Positions 23,652 to 34,806 of a DNA stretch of 64,000 bases are shown piece after piece; positions within the stretch are counted from its first letter, which is position 1; each line of letters begins with the position of its first letter. The notes below the pieces were generated by a model, which saw only the letters and a program-made list of their open reading frames with translations, was not told where the DNA came from and did not search any database. The translations under genes were made by a program, and so were the position numbers. The stretch is taken from the NCBI GenBank assembly GCA_036346265.1, contig CM070678.1, forward strand, positions 20,686,001 through 20,750,000. Reading direction: 5' to 3'. This DNA is from Melocanna baccifera (lineage: Eukaryota > Streptophyta > Magnoliopsida > Poales > Poaceae).

Positions 23652-24381
23652 TACTTCCTTTTCTTTTTCCTCTGCTCTCTGTTTCATGTCAGTGCAGACT
23701 TAGGGCATCTCCAATGGTGACAGATCAGCTATCTATAAGGGGTCCATGTCAGCATCCGATCCTATGTGGTATAAATTAAATGAGGAGAGAGAATACAGCC
23801 TGCTACTAACCTGGCGAGAGCCGATAGAGAAAAACGAGGTGGCTATCGCCGACTTAACTACACGCAATCGGCAGAGGCGTCGTTAGATGGGATCGAGTGC
23901 TCCGTGCCCACGCAGCCGCGCAGTAACTTTCCCCTTGCTCCCGCTGATTTTTTCGCCGCGGCGCTCGTCGAGTTCTCCACGCCAAATCTCTCCGTCTTCC
24001 ACAAAGCACTGCGTGAAATCCCTCTCATCCCCTTCCTTCCGCGTCATCTACGCGCCAAATCGAAGAAATCCTCATTCCGTGCCACATCAATTAAATCCAT
24101 TGTCCGTCTCTTGGCTTCCCCAAAACCTAGCATCCCTGTCCCAAATCTCTCATCCCGTCCCAAATCTATGCAAGAGATGAGGCGCCGGTCTAAGCGTGAG
24201 TTGCTCCTCCAATGCCTCGATTCGGCGTGGCGTTTCTTGGTGGGGCGCTGCGGTGAAGCCCAACGTCGCCTCCACGGCATCTGGTAAAGCCACGACTCCG
24301 CCTCCAGGTAACATAGCTAGGATTTATACATCGTAGTTCTTTTGGTTGATTTGTATACTAGATGGATTTCCTCTTACGCAG

Positions 24382-25653
24382 TTGGTGGTGCACCACCACC
24401 GCAGAACAATTTATTTCCTTTCCCATATGGACCTTGGGCGGGTGCAATACCCACACCAAATGGCCATGCCAATCTGGATACATCCGCAGATTCGGTAGAG
24501 CGGTATGTAATTGACTTGCCATGGAAATTTTTCTGTACTACTGATTGATATCTAGAAGTTCAGATAATGAACAGAAATGGCCTTACTTCATTCCGGCATG
24601 ATATAAATTACATCCACATGGAGGCTTTCTAAACTTTCTCCAAAATGGCCTCACTTCATTCCTCGCACAACATTCTCCTCCAACGGTGAGGTCGCAGATC
24701 AGGATCAAAAGGCAAAAATGTCATTAACATCGATGATGGAGATGATGCTAGGACCGAAAAGCGCCTATCATGGACAGGATGAAGATGAGCGATCGGTTAG
24801 TGAATTGGCACTAAATTTTCTCGGTTATTGAATTGGCACTAAATTTTATGGTTATTGAATTGGTACTAAACTAGTAATATATGCCGTAGGTGAGTGCCTG
24901 GTTATTTCACTCCAATGACCCGATCAATGGGAACGGCAAGAAAAATGATCATTATTGGGGAGAAGTACATGAAGCCTACAACAAGACACTACAGTCAAAT
25001 CGGAAAAGGAAAGTGAAGCATCTTAGAGATAGATGGCAAAAGATTAAGAGGTGGGTTGGTCTTTTCTGTGGCTCTTGGAATAAGGCTACTTCAACTTATT
25101 CCAGTGGTCAATCGGACGACCAATTGAGAGAGAAGGCACTGCAGTTTTATTTGGATGACTTCAAAGAAGGTCCATTCACTATTTTGAATTGTTGGAAGAT
25201 TATGAGGGATGAACCCAAGTGGCTTGCAATCCTGGATGATATTGATAATTCGAACAAAAGAAAGTTGGATGATGAGGGGGGAGTGGGGGACAGCACAAAA
25301 AAGCCTGAAGGTATTAGTGAAAAGGAACGCCCAATAGGGACGAAAGAAGCTAAAAAACAACGTAGTGGCAAAGGCAAGATCAAGGCAGAGGACACTAGGC
25401 TGGATGAAGATATGAAGAAGTATATGGATATTCAAGCTGCAGCTAGTAAGCGGCACACAGATTTCTTAGAGACCCAACAACGTGTTTCTGATGGGAAGGT
25501 TGAGGCAGCAAGGCTTAGGAGGAGGCTGCCTTGCTGGAATCGTACAAGGCTTTGATGAGCATGGACACTAGTAACATGGCAGAGGATATGAAAACTGAGC
25601 ACATGTTAGGCCTAAAGATCCTGAGGGAGAAGATGGCTGGCAACCCTAATTGA
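24382..25653 (+). pseudogene. Harbinger ORF1: Myb/SANT-like DNA-binding protein, frameshifted
   Basis: In PIF/Harbinger elements ORF1 supplies a Myb/SANT-like protein that binds DNA and helps bring the transposase into the nucleus. Here a 5' exon (24382-24501, GGAPPPQNNLFPFPYGPWAG) ends at a GT. A stretch reading NVINIDDGDDARTEKRLSWT lies at about 24719-24773. The SANT core reads VSAWLFHSNDPINGNGKKND, with HLRDRWQKIKRW further on, from 24887. A trimeric 28-bp repeat occupies the small intron 24795-24886. Three frame breaks are visible: upstream of the NVINIDD block, a 2-nt loss after the SWT codons near 24774, and a 1-nt loss near 25521. After the last break the original C-terminus (LRREAALLESYKALMSMDTS onwards) continues in another frame to TGA at 25651-25653. 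The central open frame of 221 codons ends early, at 25553-25555. Confidence 0.8.
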
Positions 25654-26390
25654 GGTACTTACTGTTTTGAGTTTAGTTGTTCTGATATAATTTCTATAGT
25701 AATCAAATCCAAATTGTACATGTGGAGATCAAGGCGGCCTAGCTACATATATAGTAGAGCTATATAATTTCTATAGTAATCAAATCCAAATTGTACATGT
25801 GGTATATATTTACGCAAAAGTTAAATTTCCGTATATTTTCAAAGAGGTATGTGCACATATATACATATGTATATGCAATGAGTTAATGGTTTGTGCCATT
25901 GTTGTATGGTTGCATTTTTGATTTGATTCTTGCGGATATATCTTGGCGATTTGATTCTTGTGATATATATCTTGTGATTTGATTACTAGACAGTCAAGCT
26001 TCAAATAACTAGACAATCGACTTGCTTTACCAAAAAAATTTACTCCTAGAGCAAACTTCTATGCGAGTTGCATCTATATATTGCTCTCTTCTTCCTTTAT
26101 TCCATACACTCTAAACGTCCGGGATAGCAGCCCTTCTTCCTCTGTATTATTCCACACTCTTCTTCCAATCTACCCTTATTTCCAAACATGTCGGATCGGT
26201 CAGATGATTCCATAGACCAGTAGATATATACTCCTTAGAAGACTTCCTAGCCGAGCAAAATATCCTTGACTCTTTTGCTGGGAGGATTGAAGCAAAGATC
26301 AAGGCCAAATTGGAAGATGGTCCATCTAGGCGTCGAGGTGGTTCAAGAAGGTACATCAACAGGGACCGTGAAGGAGCTCATGCACAACTT

Positions 26391-27515
26391 ATGGTGATTA
26401 TTTTCTTTGAAAATCCTCTCTATTCTGATTCAATGTTTCGTAGAAGGTTTAGGATGAGAAGGCATGTTTTTATACGCATAGTGGAAGCCCTAGGTAATTG
26501 GTCTCCCTACTTTACTCAAAGGGTAGATTGCACTGGACACCTAGGGCTCTCACCATACCAGAAATGCACAGCAGCAATCCGTATGCTTGCATATGGGACT
26601 GCAGCTGACATGCTAGATGAGTACTTGAAGATTGCAGAGAGCACTGCACTACAATGCTTGGAAAAGTTTGTGCAAGGGGTGATAGAAGTATTCGGGGCTA
26701 AGTACCTGCGACGCCCCACAGTTGAGGATTTGGAGCGTTTGCTCCAAGTTGGAGAGTCCCGTGGGTTTCCTGGAATGTTAGGTAGCATTGACTGCATGCA
26801 TTGGAAGTGGGAAAACTGTCCAACAGCATGGAAGGGACAGTTTACCAACGGTCGCTATGGAATCCCAACCATCATCCTTGAAGCAGTAGCTTCATATGAC
26901 CTCCATATTTGGCATGCATTCTTTGGTGTAGCTGGGTCCAATAACGACATCAATGTACTGAATCAGTCCCCTTTGTTTATTGAAGCGATAAAGGGTGAGG
27001 CTCCCCAAGTTCAGTTTTCTATCAATGGAAGGCAGTATAACACTGGATATTATCTCGCTGACGGAATTTACCCAGAATGGGCAGCCTTTGTTAAATCTAT
27101 AAAGGCACCTCAACTACAGAAGCACAAGTTGTATGCAAGTGAACAAGAAGGCAAAAGGAAAGATGTGGAGCGTGCTTTTGGGGTGCTGCAAGCTCGCTTC
27201 AATATTGTGCGTCGTCCAGCACGATCTTGGAGCATGAATATTCTTAAAAGAATCATGAAAACTTGTGTTATTCTACATAACATGATAGTGGAAGATGAGG
27301 GAGAAATGGCTGAGGAGCCTATTGATCTGAATGTTATCCCAGGAACATCAATTGTTCTTCCACCAGAAGTGCAAAATGCCACTAACAATAACCCATGCTT
27401 CGATGATGTTAGGCGTAGAAATTTGGCTATCCGTGCTCATGAAGTCCATTCTCAACTGAAAAATGATCTAATAGAACATATTTGGCAACGTAATGGCAGA
27501 AGGTTAAATAACTAG
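26391..27515 (+). CDS. PIF/Harbinger DDE transposase (ORF2)
   Basis: This is the catalytic protein of the element. The frame is open from about 26220 to TAA-side stop 27513-27515, with 401 codons after 26310. Conserved blocks before the first in-frame ATG (26391) include SRRYINRDREGAHAQL. The likely ancestral ATG at 26188 (MSDRSDDSIDQ) is cut off by a 2-nt insertion that creates TAG at 26221-26223, so only an N-terminally shortened 374-aa product can start at 26391. Numbered from that Met, the DDE acids are D134 (GSIDCMHW), D224 (YYLADGIYPEW) and E260 (RKDVERAFGVLQARF). A helical region with RMLAYGTAADMLDEYLKIAE precedes them. The catalytic core shows no stop or missing key residue. Activity would still need ORF1, which is broken here, so any mobility would depend on another copy. 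Confidence 0.9.
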   Translation: MVIIFFENPLYSDSMFRRRFRMRRHVFIRIVEALGNWSPYFTQRVDCTGHLGLSPYQKCTAAIRMLAYGTAADMLDEYLKIAESTALQCLEKFVQGVIEVFGAKYLRRPTVEDLERLLQVGESRGFPGMLGSIDCMHWKWENCPTAWKGQFTNGRYGIPTIILEAVASYDLHIWHAFFGVAGSNNDINVLNQSPLFIEAIKGEAPQVQFSINGRQYNTGYYLADGIYPEWAAFVKSIKAPQLQKHKLYASEQEGKRKDVERAFGVLQARFNIVRRPARSWSMNILKRIMKTCVILHNMIVEDEGEMAEEPIDLNVIPGTSIVLPPEVQNATNNNPCFDDVRRRNLAIRAHEVHSQLKNDLIEHIWQRNGRRLNN

Positions 27516-28186
27516 TCAATTTTATCATGTAAGCTCTTGTGGACAATTATTTTCTTGTTAGTTCAAATAGTTATTTTGAGCATATTGCCTTACAACTTTG
27601 TCTTTTCTTCTTTCAGGTACTGCTAATAAAATGCTAGAGTTGAAGCCTTGAAGGAAGTTGCAACATGGCATCTTGGTCTTCTCATTTTGTGTGGTGTCAC
27701 AGGATAGAACTAGTCTAGTCTTTTAGTAGTGATATGGAGACTATGTTTGCTGGTTGTGTTTGCATATTTTCAGTTTCATCTTAGTTGCTACCCTTAATCT
27801 TTTAAATGTTGTAATGCTGCAATTATCTATTTCCAAACTTGTTGTGAGCGAAGTTTATTTCTTCAAAGTGGTGAGTCTTGTTTCATGCATTACGTGTGGC
27901 AACATACATGGCTACAATGATGATGTTCAGTATGGATCAATGTCATTCATATGTACATGGCAGTATTAAAAGTAGCTATAGACATCTCTATAGACATACC
28001 ATTAAAGTGATTTACTATAATATTATCTATAGATGACATGGAATTTGCTATAGAGAGCCAACTATCTTTGTTATTGCGGGTGCCCTTACGTTACATGGAT
28101 CCATGATAAATGCTTTCTTTTTTACTTTTCATTTTAGACATCGACGCAATCTTCAATACACATTTGATCATTATTTTTCCTAATTA

Positions 28187-28500
28187 CTCTCTCTGTTCTT
28201 TTTAGATATCGTTTTAGCTTTATAAACATAGAATAATTCATTACTTAATGCTTAGACTTTGACATCTTTGCCCCTCTTGATTGCAGTTTTGTCACACAAA
28301 TTTACTGCACCAGCATCAAATCCCAATGCCAACCACCAATGTGTGAGAAACAATTGAGTTGAATGGAGAGATAATATTTATGACAGACCTATTTTAATAG
28401 GAGCATCTTGGGAAAAAAAAGTACCTAGAAATCCAAAATGACATTTATTTAAGAACAAAATTAACATCCTAAAACGACATCTATTTAAAAATCGAGAGAG
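28187..28500. mobile_element. Stowaway MITE
   Basis: Ends CTCTCTCTGTTCTTTTTAG and CTAAAACGACATC...GAGAGAG are inverted. Flanked by TA (28185-28186 and 28501-28502). About 314 bp, AT-rich, non-coding, Tc1/mariner type. Confidence 0.75.
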
Positions 28501-28774
28501 TATATGTTAGTAAAATTACTAAAAACATAATGGTATTAAATTTTCTAATGATAAATCTAGCGATATCATTTTTACGTGACAAAATTCAAATACTTTCGTG
28601 CATATTAGCAGTCAAAATTTTAAAAGGTTGATTACACACAATCTAAAACGACATCTAAAAATGAATAGAAGAAGCATCTTTAAAGGAAATACGTAATTTG
28701 ATTAGAATTGAAGGCGTAAATCCACTCTGAACACATGTGAAATCTTGAATTCCGTGTTTTGTTGCTAAAATATA

Positions 28775-29017
28775 CTCCCTGCAGTCATGAAAAAATGTTG
28801 TTTTAATCATGGGCACGGTTACCAAACCACAATTTTAACCACTAATTTATATTGTAATATATTTATAAAACATAAGGAAATTATAATATTATAAAATTAC
28901 TTTTTAAAACAAATCTACACATATGATTTTGATATATCCAATCCAAATATTTGATAATAAAATTTTGAAAGTTTAGTTGCACATATCCCAAAAACAACGT
29001 TTTGTGACGGGAGTGAG
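28775..29017. mobile_element. Stowaway MITE
   Basis: Ends CTCCCTGCAGTCATG and GTGACGGGAGTGAG are inverted, followed inward by AATGTTGTTTT and AAAACAACGTT. Flanked by TA (28773-28774 and 29018-29019). 243 bp. Confidence 0.8.
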
Positions 29018-29019
29018 TA

Positions 29020-29419
29020 CAACATTGTGCAACATTGTGGCGAGTGAAATGCAGCAAATTGTAAAGTAACCTTAATTACAAAATTCTAAGCAATTGTGAA
29101 GTTGCCCTTCCTTTTGCTTTCTCTGTGAACACAAGCTAATGCTTAACTATCCATGCAATGACTGTAGGGTTATGGCCTCGCGCGCACTTCAGGTACATCA
29201 CTGAGAGGGAAGGCAAAAGCCAAACGCAGCATGCTACCGAAATGAGTGACACCGACTCAAAAGCGGCTATTTCTTGGCAAGGTCATATCGGAGCTAACAC
29301 GAGCCAAACATTGGATGCAATGGAAAGCTGGTAGGAGAGACCAATAACTCCCATGTTCTAAGGGTATCTCCAACACTACAACCCAAGAATCAGTGGCTGT
29401 CTATACCACCCTTTTACAA
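29020..29419. other. intergenic with an orphan Harbinger-like end
   Basis: At 29358-29390 the sequence AGGGTATCTCCAACACT resembles the left inverted repeat of the 23.7-28.1 kb Harbinger element, but no partner end or coding region follows. The rest is unrecognised. Confidence 0.35.
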
Positions 29420-32050
29420 AAGTTACTATAACAACCCCGTTTTTAGGAACAAAGCTGTTGTACGTCACACAACAGCCCAGGAGTTCAACAGTAGACGAAA
29501 GGAGTATCATATCTTCTCACAAGTATTTTAAAAGGATTAATTTGAGCAAAATATTTTAAAAGGATTAATTTGAGCAAAATAAGACCTAACGGTCAATTGT
29601 AATAGCTTTAAGGGCGTCTAAGCCCAAAATTCAACTTACAATCAGAAAATCCGAATAACTCCCACAGAAACGTCTAAGTGCGCTCGTAACTCTAACACGA
29701 AAACTTGTAACTTCCTTTCTTCATCTGATCTCTGTGTTTGAAAAATAAAGCAAGATTGAGTACAACCAACCTTACTCAACAAGTCATATGGAGCAACACT
29801 ATTTAATTATATGCAAGGATTCTTAAGGAATAGGATTATAATGGTTCTGCTATATTATGTGGATGTAATTTTATTTGCAAATATTTTGAGCATAAAATAA
29901 CAAAACATAAACTTCTTATAGAATTTTGGGGTTTTCCAACTTGTTTCCAATCTTAACAATTTCAAACTCTACTTATACTTCATTAATAGAATCACCCATT
30001 AAACACAACTTCATTTACCGGAAACATGGTATATTCGAATACCATTTATAATTGACTCCGTAGAGTTGCCCAATTTTACCTACAAAATCTCCTAACCCCC
30101 GCGACAGGGTTAAGAAAATAAGGCTTTTTCACAGCTCAATTCTTTATATAGTCTTTACCCGATAGATTCTTGGTCTACACAAACTCGGGTATCTAACGGG
30201 CTAAGTCGGAACACACACGCTTGATTTGTGAGGATCTACCATTCGTTAGTATGGTACCATTTCCATACCACGCCCCATCCACTCCTTTCCTATAGATGTT
30301 CAATCGATTTGAGCAGCTACTATACCAGATTTGACAAGTCAAAACTTATGGTTGAGCATTACTATGTTATTTACTTGGCATAAGGTTCTAGTTTTTACAA
30401 TTTTACTAAGGCAACTTTCATCCACAAACCCTTATTTTAGTGCCCATCCACACTACCACCTTTCTGGTCCAAGCCTCTACCGTAGGACAAGGTCATAGAA
30501 TCCAACCAGCCTGTGGCTTCCCATGATACCTCATTATCCTAGAATCATTTTAAAATTTTATCGGCAAAATACCAAATATCTTAGTAGTGTAAAACTGTTG
30601 AGTTCCTGATCTACCATGATTATTTAAATAGTACATTTAATACTGCTAAATCTTGTCAAGGTGAATATGGCTATCAAATTAAATTGGGCTTTATCAGGTG
30701 GTAGGACATAACTAATATCATGTCATTCTAAATATTTATTGTACAAAACATAACAGTGCATAAATAACATAATGAAAATACTGATAAATAAATAATTAAA
30801 GGAATATAGGTTCAATATGATAAAAAAAATATGTGACTTGCCTCTTTGTCCATAGGACACTGATTTCTTTAAGTGCTCTTGTAGATCTTCGGATGACCGG
30901 CTCGTTGGGTCTGAATACTAGCGTGAAAGACGATTGCAAAAGAGTTCCTGCTCTGTAGAATACAAGATAGGAACAAAAGACAAATAAATAAGCAAAAAGA
31001 CAGAAATAAAAATAGGTTTGGGTGATTAGGGTTTAGGTGGTGTGTGGTTTGGTTGATCTGAGTTGGAATTGGGTTAGATAGGTCAAAGACGGTCGAAACG
31101 GCTATATATGTGTTTTTAGATTTTCGGTGAATAACAACTGGTCTGGACAGAATTGGGTCTAGGTTTGAAATAATATCTGGGTTGGCTAGGGTTTCATCGC
31201 AGTGTATCCGGGCTAAATAAAGTTGAGAATGAACTCTACGGCTCAAAATGGTCAAGATGGGTATATATATACCTAATAGGTCTTGGTGAACGGTAAGAGC
31301 TTGGACCACATTGGATTTAGGATTTGATATAGTGTTTAGGTGGGCTAGGATTTTATCAGTACCTGATATGGGGAAACAGAGCTGAGAATAGGATAGGTGG
31401 GCTCGAAATGAACGAAATAGATGTATATGTGTATTTTCGGGTTTGGTGAACAGTAACAGTAGGGTTACTATTCATTATGGGTTTTTATTATTCATCACGG
31501 GTTGGCTGCTATTCAAATTGGATCCAGTTGCTACAACTGCTATAGGTCTGGGCCAGCCAATACCACGTGCGGGAGAGGTTCAAATGAAATGATGGCCAAG
31601 TGGGCCAGCTCAATTGGCCCAAACAAGTTCGGACCGTCCGAAATATGCAATCATCTCGGCCATTGGTTCATGGTGAGCGGTTGTGATTAGGCCATGTTTG
31701 TCTTTGTTCAGACCAGTTTGAAGTTTGCATTCAAGTTCGGACTGTCCGAAGCGCGTGACCATCTCAACTGTTCATCAGTGCAAGGAGGGTTATGGATGGG
31801 TCACATCACTCCCGAAGATCGTCTTCAACCTTCGGCCGGCTTCGCAATGCGAATACAGGGTGCGGTTCTTTGCACCGGTAAGGGTTTCCAATAGGGGTAA
31901 GCAATGTAAAGGAGTTTAGCATAGCGGGGAGGTTCCATTTTGGGGTCGAGAAGGTATTGAATTGGGCAGGGAATCAAATGAAAATGAATTTCAGGGAAAT
32001 TCAGATTATTTTTAAATTCAAGTTTGTTTCGGTTAAAGACAACTACTTCA
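29420..32050 (-). mobile_element. probable long gypsy-type LTR relic (minus strand)
   Basis: The general organisation on the minus strand resembles the 14.9-17.9 kb LTR: an untranslated C-rich part, a stretch around AGATCTACAAGAGCAC, a T-rich part, and a possible end in GGGGTTGTTA near 29424. I could not find clear TG...CA ends or a target duplication. The open frame 30869-31309 (minus) has no domain and is part of this repeat. A near-palindrome TTCGGACCGTCCGAA recurs at 31629 and 31735. Confidence 0.4.
29524..29579. repeat. 28-bp exact tandem duplication
   Basis: Two adjacent identical copies, 29524-29551 and 29552-29579. Confidence 0.95.
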
Positions 32051-33192
32051 ACCCCCTGTCTATACTAGTCTCTGACTCCAAATCGAATGCCGCCGCTGAA
32101 GCCCCCATTCCCCATCAATTTCATCACTGCCGCCAAAGAATTCGCCATACCACCCAAACTTCTTAAAAAAGAAGTTATGTTCTTTTGGACTGTATTTTAT
32201 AGTTTTTGGCTAATTTTTCAAGACAATGGTGAACGGCGGAGACGCCGATGCAAATAGCGTACTTATTTTTGGCTTGAAAAGCCGTTTGTAAAATCTATTT
32301 CAAGAAACTACTTTTAGCTAACAGCTGCTACAGTGTTATTGCAGCAAAAAACCTACAGTAAAAGCTAAAAGGCATGACTTTTAAGCCATTTGAATCGCTA
32401 CCTAAATCGCTGTACATATTTACTTCTTCGAATGTATATATCTCTTTCTTCTGTTCTACGATTGCCAGTGAATTTCCTAGTCCTTGGCTTTGCATACTTC
32501 CTGTGAAGTAAACCCTACTGAGGGCATCCCAAGTACTTAATTTAGTAGTTTAAATATCCACTTTAGCAAACATGTTGTAAAGTGAACTCATATAGCAAAA
32601 TTGAACCTACAAATTTCAAACAGTGAGGACAGTTTACACCTCCAATTTAAAACTGTGCAATCTGCACAACTAAAGAGTTTCAGAATTAGCACTGTACATG
32701 GTTTTTCATCCGGCTGCAAAAGACAAAAACTACACAATTTGTTAAGTTCCAACAACACCTGCAGATGCATCTGCGATGACACGTAGACGACACTGTACTG
32801 CCAGGTGTGCATGCTCCAATGTTCTAGCGGTTTCCAGCATGCTCCAATGTTCTAGCGGTTTCCAGCTTTTCACTAAGCAGAGGACCAAAGAGGCAGGCAC
32901 CGAACATCAGTCCCTGCGTACTGTTCTATTCCAACCACCGTACCAGCACGGGCGTGCCAGTGAGGCCATGTCAAGACGACGCCGAGGCCACTGAGAACCC
33001 TCGAGGGCGGTGGTCCATTGGGTGGCGGCAGCCGAGGCGGGCACGGCGAAACCAAGCTGACGCACCGCGCTAGCTTGCAGCCGCCTAGCTACCTGCTCGC
33101 CGACACTTCGCACACCTTGAGCCCTGTTCTGTTTTTTTTTAATATATATGACTTATGGCTACAATTTATAATTTTTGGCTATTGTAAATGCC
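32051..33192. other. intergenic; MITE-like sequence and GC-rich patch
   Basis: 32180-32400 has the look of a diverged MITE (GTTCTTTTGGAC at one end, AAAAGGCATGAC near the other). 32880-33110 is GC-rich, with overlapping open frames on both strands but no recognisable domain. Confidence 0.35.
32809..32864. repeat. 28-bp exact tandem duplication
   Basis: Adjacent copies 32809-32836 and 32837-32864 (GCATGCTCCAATGTTCTAGC...). Confidence 0.95.
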
Positions 33193-33200
33193 AAGCACAA

Positions 33201-33348
33201 CAGTGGCAGCTCTATATTATAACCTGTGGAGTCAAGCGACTCTACAGGTTTTTGCAAAATAGCATAAATACTATTGATATTTGCCTTAAAACATATAAAG
33301 AATTTAAATGAATTGGCCTCACAAGTTTTAGTTCTGACTCCGCAATTG
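33201..33348. mobile_element. hAT-type MITE (148 bp)
   Basis: Starts CAGTGGCAGCTC and ends GACTCCGCAATTG. It has the same interior (TATAACCTG..., GTTTTTGCAAAATAGC) as 23001-23155. Flanked by AAGCACAA (33193-33200) and AAGCACAG (33349-33356), an 8-bp duplication with one mismatch. Confidence 0.8.
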
Positions 33349-33356
33349 AAGCACAG

Positions 33357-34806
33357 AGTAAAAGAAATTCACGTACGATTTTAATCGATATAAATAAAGT
33401 CACTAGAATATAGAATAAAGCACGTACGACTTAAAAAACTTGTAAATCTTATCTTAAAAAATATTTTTGGTTAAAAATTAATTATTGTGAAAAAAAACGA
33501 AAAGCAAGCTAAAAAGAAAGGCCGGCAGTATCGAAGGTGGTTATCCTTCTAGTCTCCTCACGATATAGTTCTCTGCTCTTCCTCTGCCTGTGGTACACTT
33601 GTTATCCTTCTAGTCTCCTCACAATACTGGGGGAAACAGGAAACTGTAGATAAGGCTGTGTGTTCCACTAGGAAGAGGCCATGCACGATCGAGCAGCAGC
33701 AAATTAAATTCTTTCAATTCTGCCAAGGTTACGATTTTCAGGTGGGGTGACGTAGACCGTGCTCGCCGCGGCGGATATTTCAACAGGCCGTCAGCAGTGC
33801 AGCGGAGGAAAACGATGCCATGTGTGCCATATGGTAAAAAGCCAGTTTGGATAGGGTGCTAGATGATAATAGATCACAAATATCATAGGAAACAATGTGT
33901 TTTTTTTTTGTTGCGTAGTACTGAAACCATGCGTGCAGTAGCACTACTACTACTACTACAGAAGAGTCAAAACTACATTCATCACTTCAAGAAAAGCGAA
34001 CGGATGGTAAAAGACAAACACGAGGACAGCGAAAGGATGATACTCCCTCCGGAAAATAACTTGTAATCAAACTATATTAACTTCGGTCAACGATAGATTT
34101 CCTAAGATCAGCGGCATGATCAGATTCGTCTTAAAAAAAAACTTTTTTGATAACACCATAACTTTATTAGGATTTTAAATTATAATACAATAGAAATAGG
34201 TGATCAGCATTAAGTTTTTGAGTTCCATCAAAAAATTAAGTTTTTGAGACCATCACTTATTTGTGACCGTACACAGTACTAGCTAAATTGTGCCTAGTGT
34301 AGCGATAAGAAGAGCCATGACAGTAGAGAAACTTCACCGTGCCTGTAAAACTCCTTTTCCATGCCCTCAATTAAAGAGTAAAGCATGTCGCTGTACATCG
34401 ATTGAACAAGAATGAGACTAGCTAGTGCCCGAGACGGGCAATGCTGGCCGGCACTAACTTTGCCGGTGTGGCTGGCCATGCTTATCGGTGAACGTAAAAG
34501 CACGTTCGGAGCGGCCGCGGCGGCGACGCCGGTGGTGGGGTCCGAACATTACAATTTACAAGCATGCGCGCACGCATGGGCGCGTCCCCGGCACCGGCAA
34601 CATGCAGGCACCTCCGTGCCGGTGCCTTGCAATTTAGGCGACATCTTTTGCATCCAAGAACGTCCAATAACACGAATGACTAACCAAATTAAGTCGAAGC
34701 GGCGATTGCAAATTTTCATCTTGGTTCGGAACGACGCATCTTTACAACATAACAAGGAAAAAAACAACAAAGAAAGTAAGAAACTAATGAAGCAAAGATT
34801 AGGAGA
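33357..34806. other. intergenic downstream of the 34.8 kb gene
   Basis: Holds a 22-bp repeat (GTTATCCTTCTAGTCTCCTC at 33540 and 33601, spaced 61 bp), a short ACT repeat near 33946, and one Stowaway-type end at 34043-34060 (ATACTCCCTCCGG) without a clear partner. Its right part is probably the 3' UTR of the minus-strand gene. Confidence 0.4.

Larger units (their letters stand above)
23703..28085 (+). mobile_element. PIF/Harbinger DNA transposon, nearly complete (4.38 kb)
   Basis: The left end GGGCATCTCC and right end CGGGTGCCC form imperfect terminal inverted repeats of about 30 bp. They are flanked by TTA (23700-23702) and TTA (28086-28088), the target duplication of this superfamily. The element encodes a Myb/SANT ORF1 relic (24382-25653) and a DDE transposase (26391-27515) in the same orientation, the standard two-gene layout. 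It inserted about 50 bp beyond the LPP pseudogene remnant. The reading frames suggest a formerly autonomous copy that has begun to decay. Confidence 0.9.
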
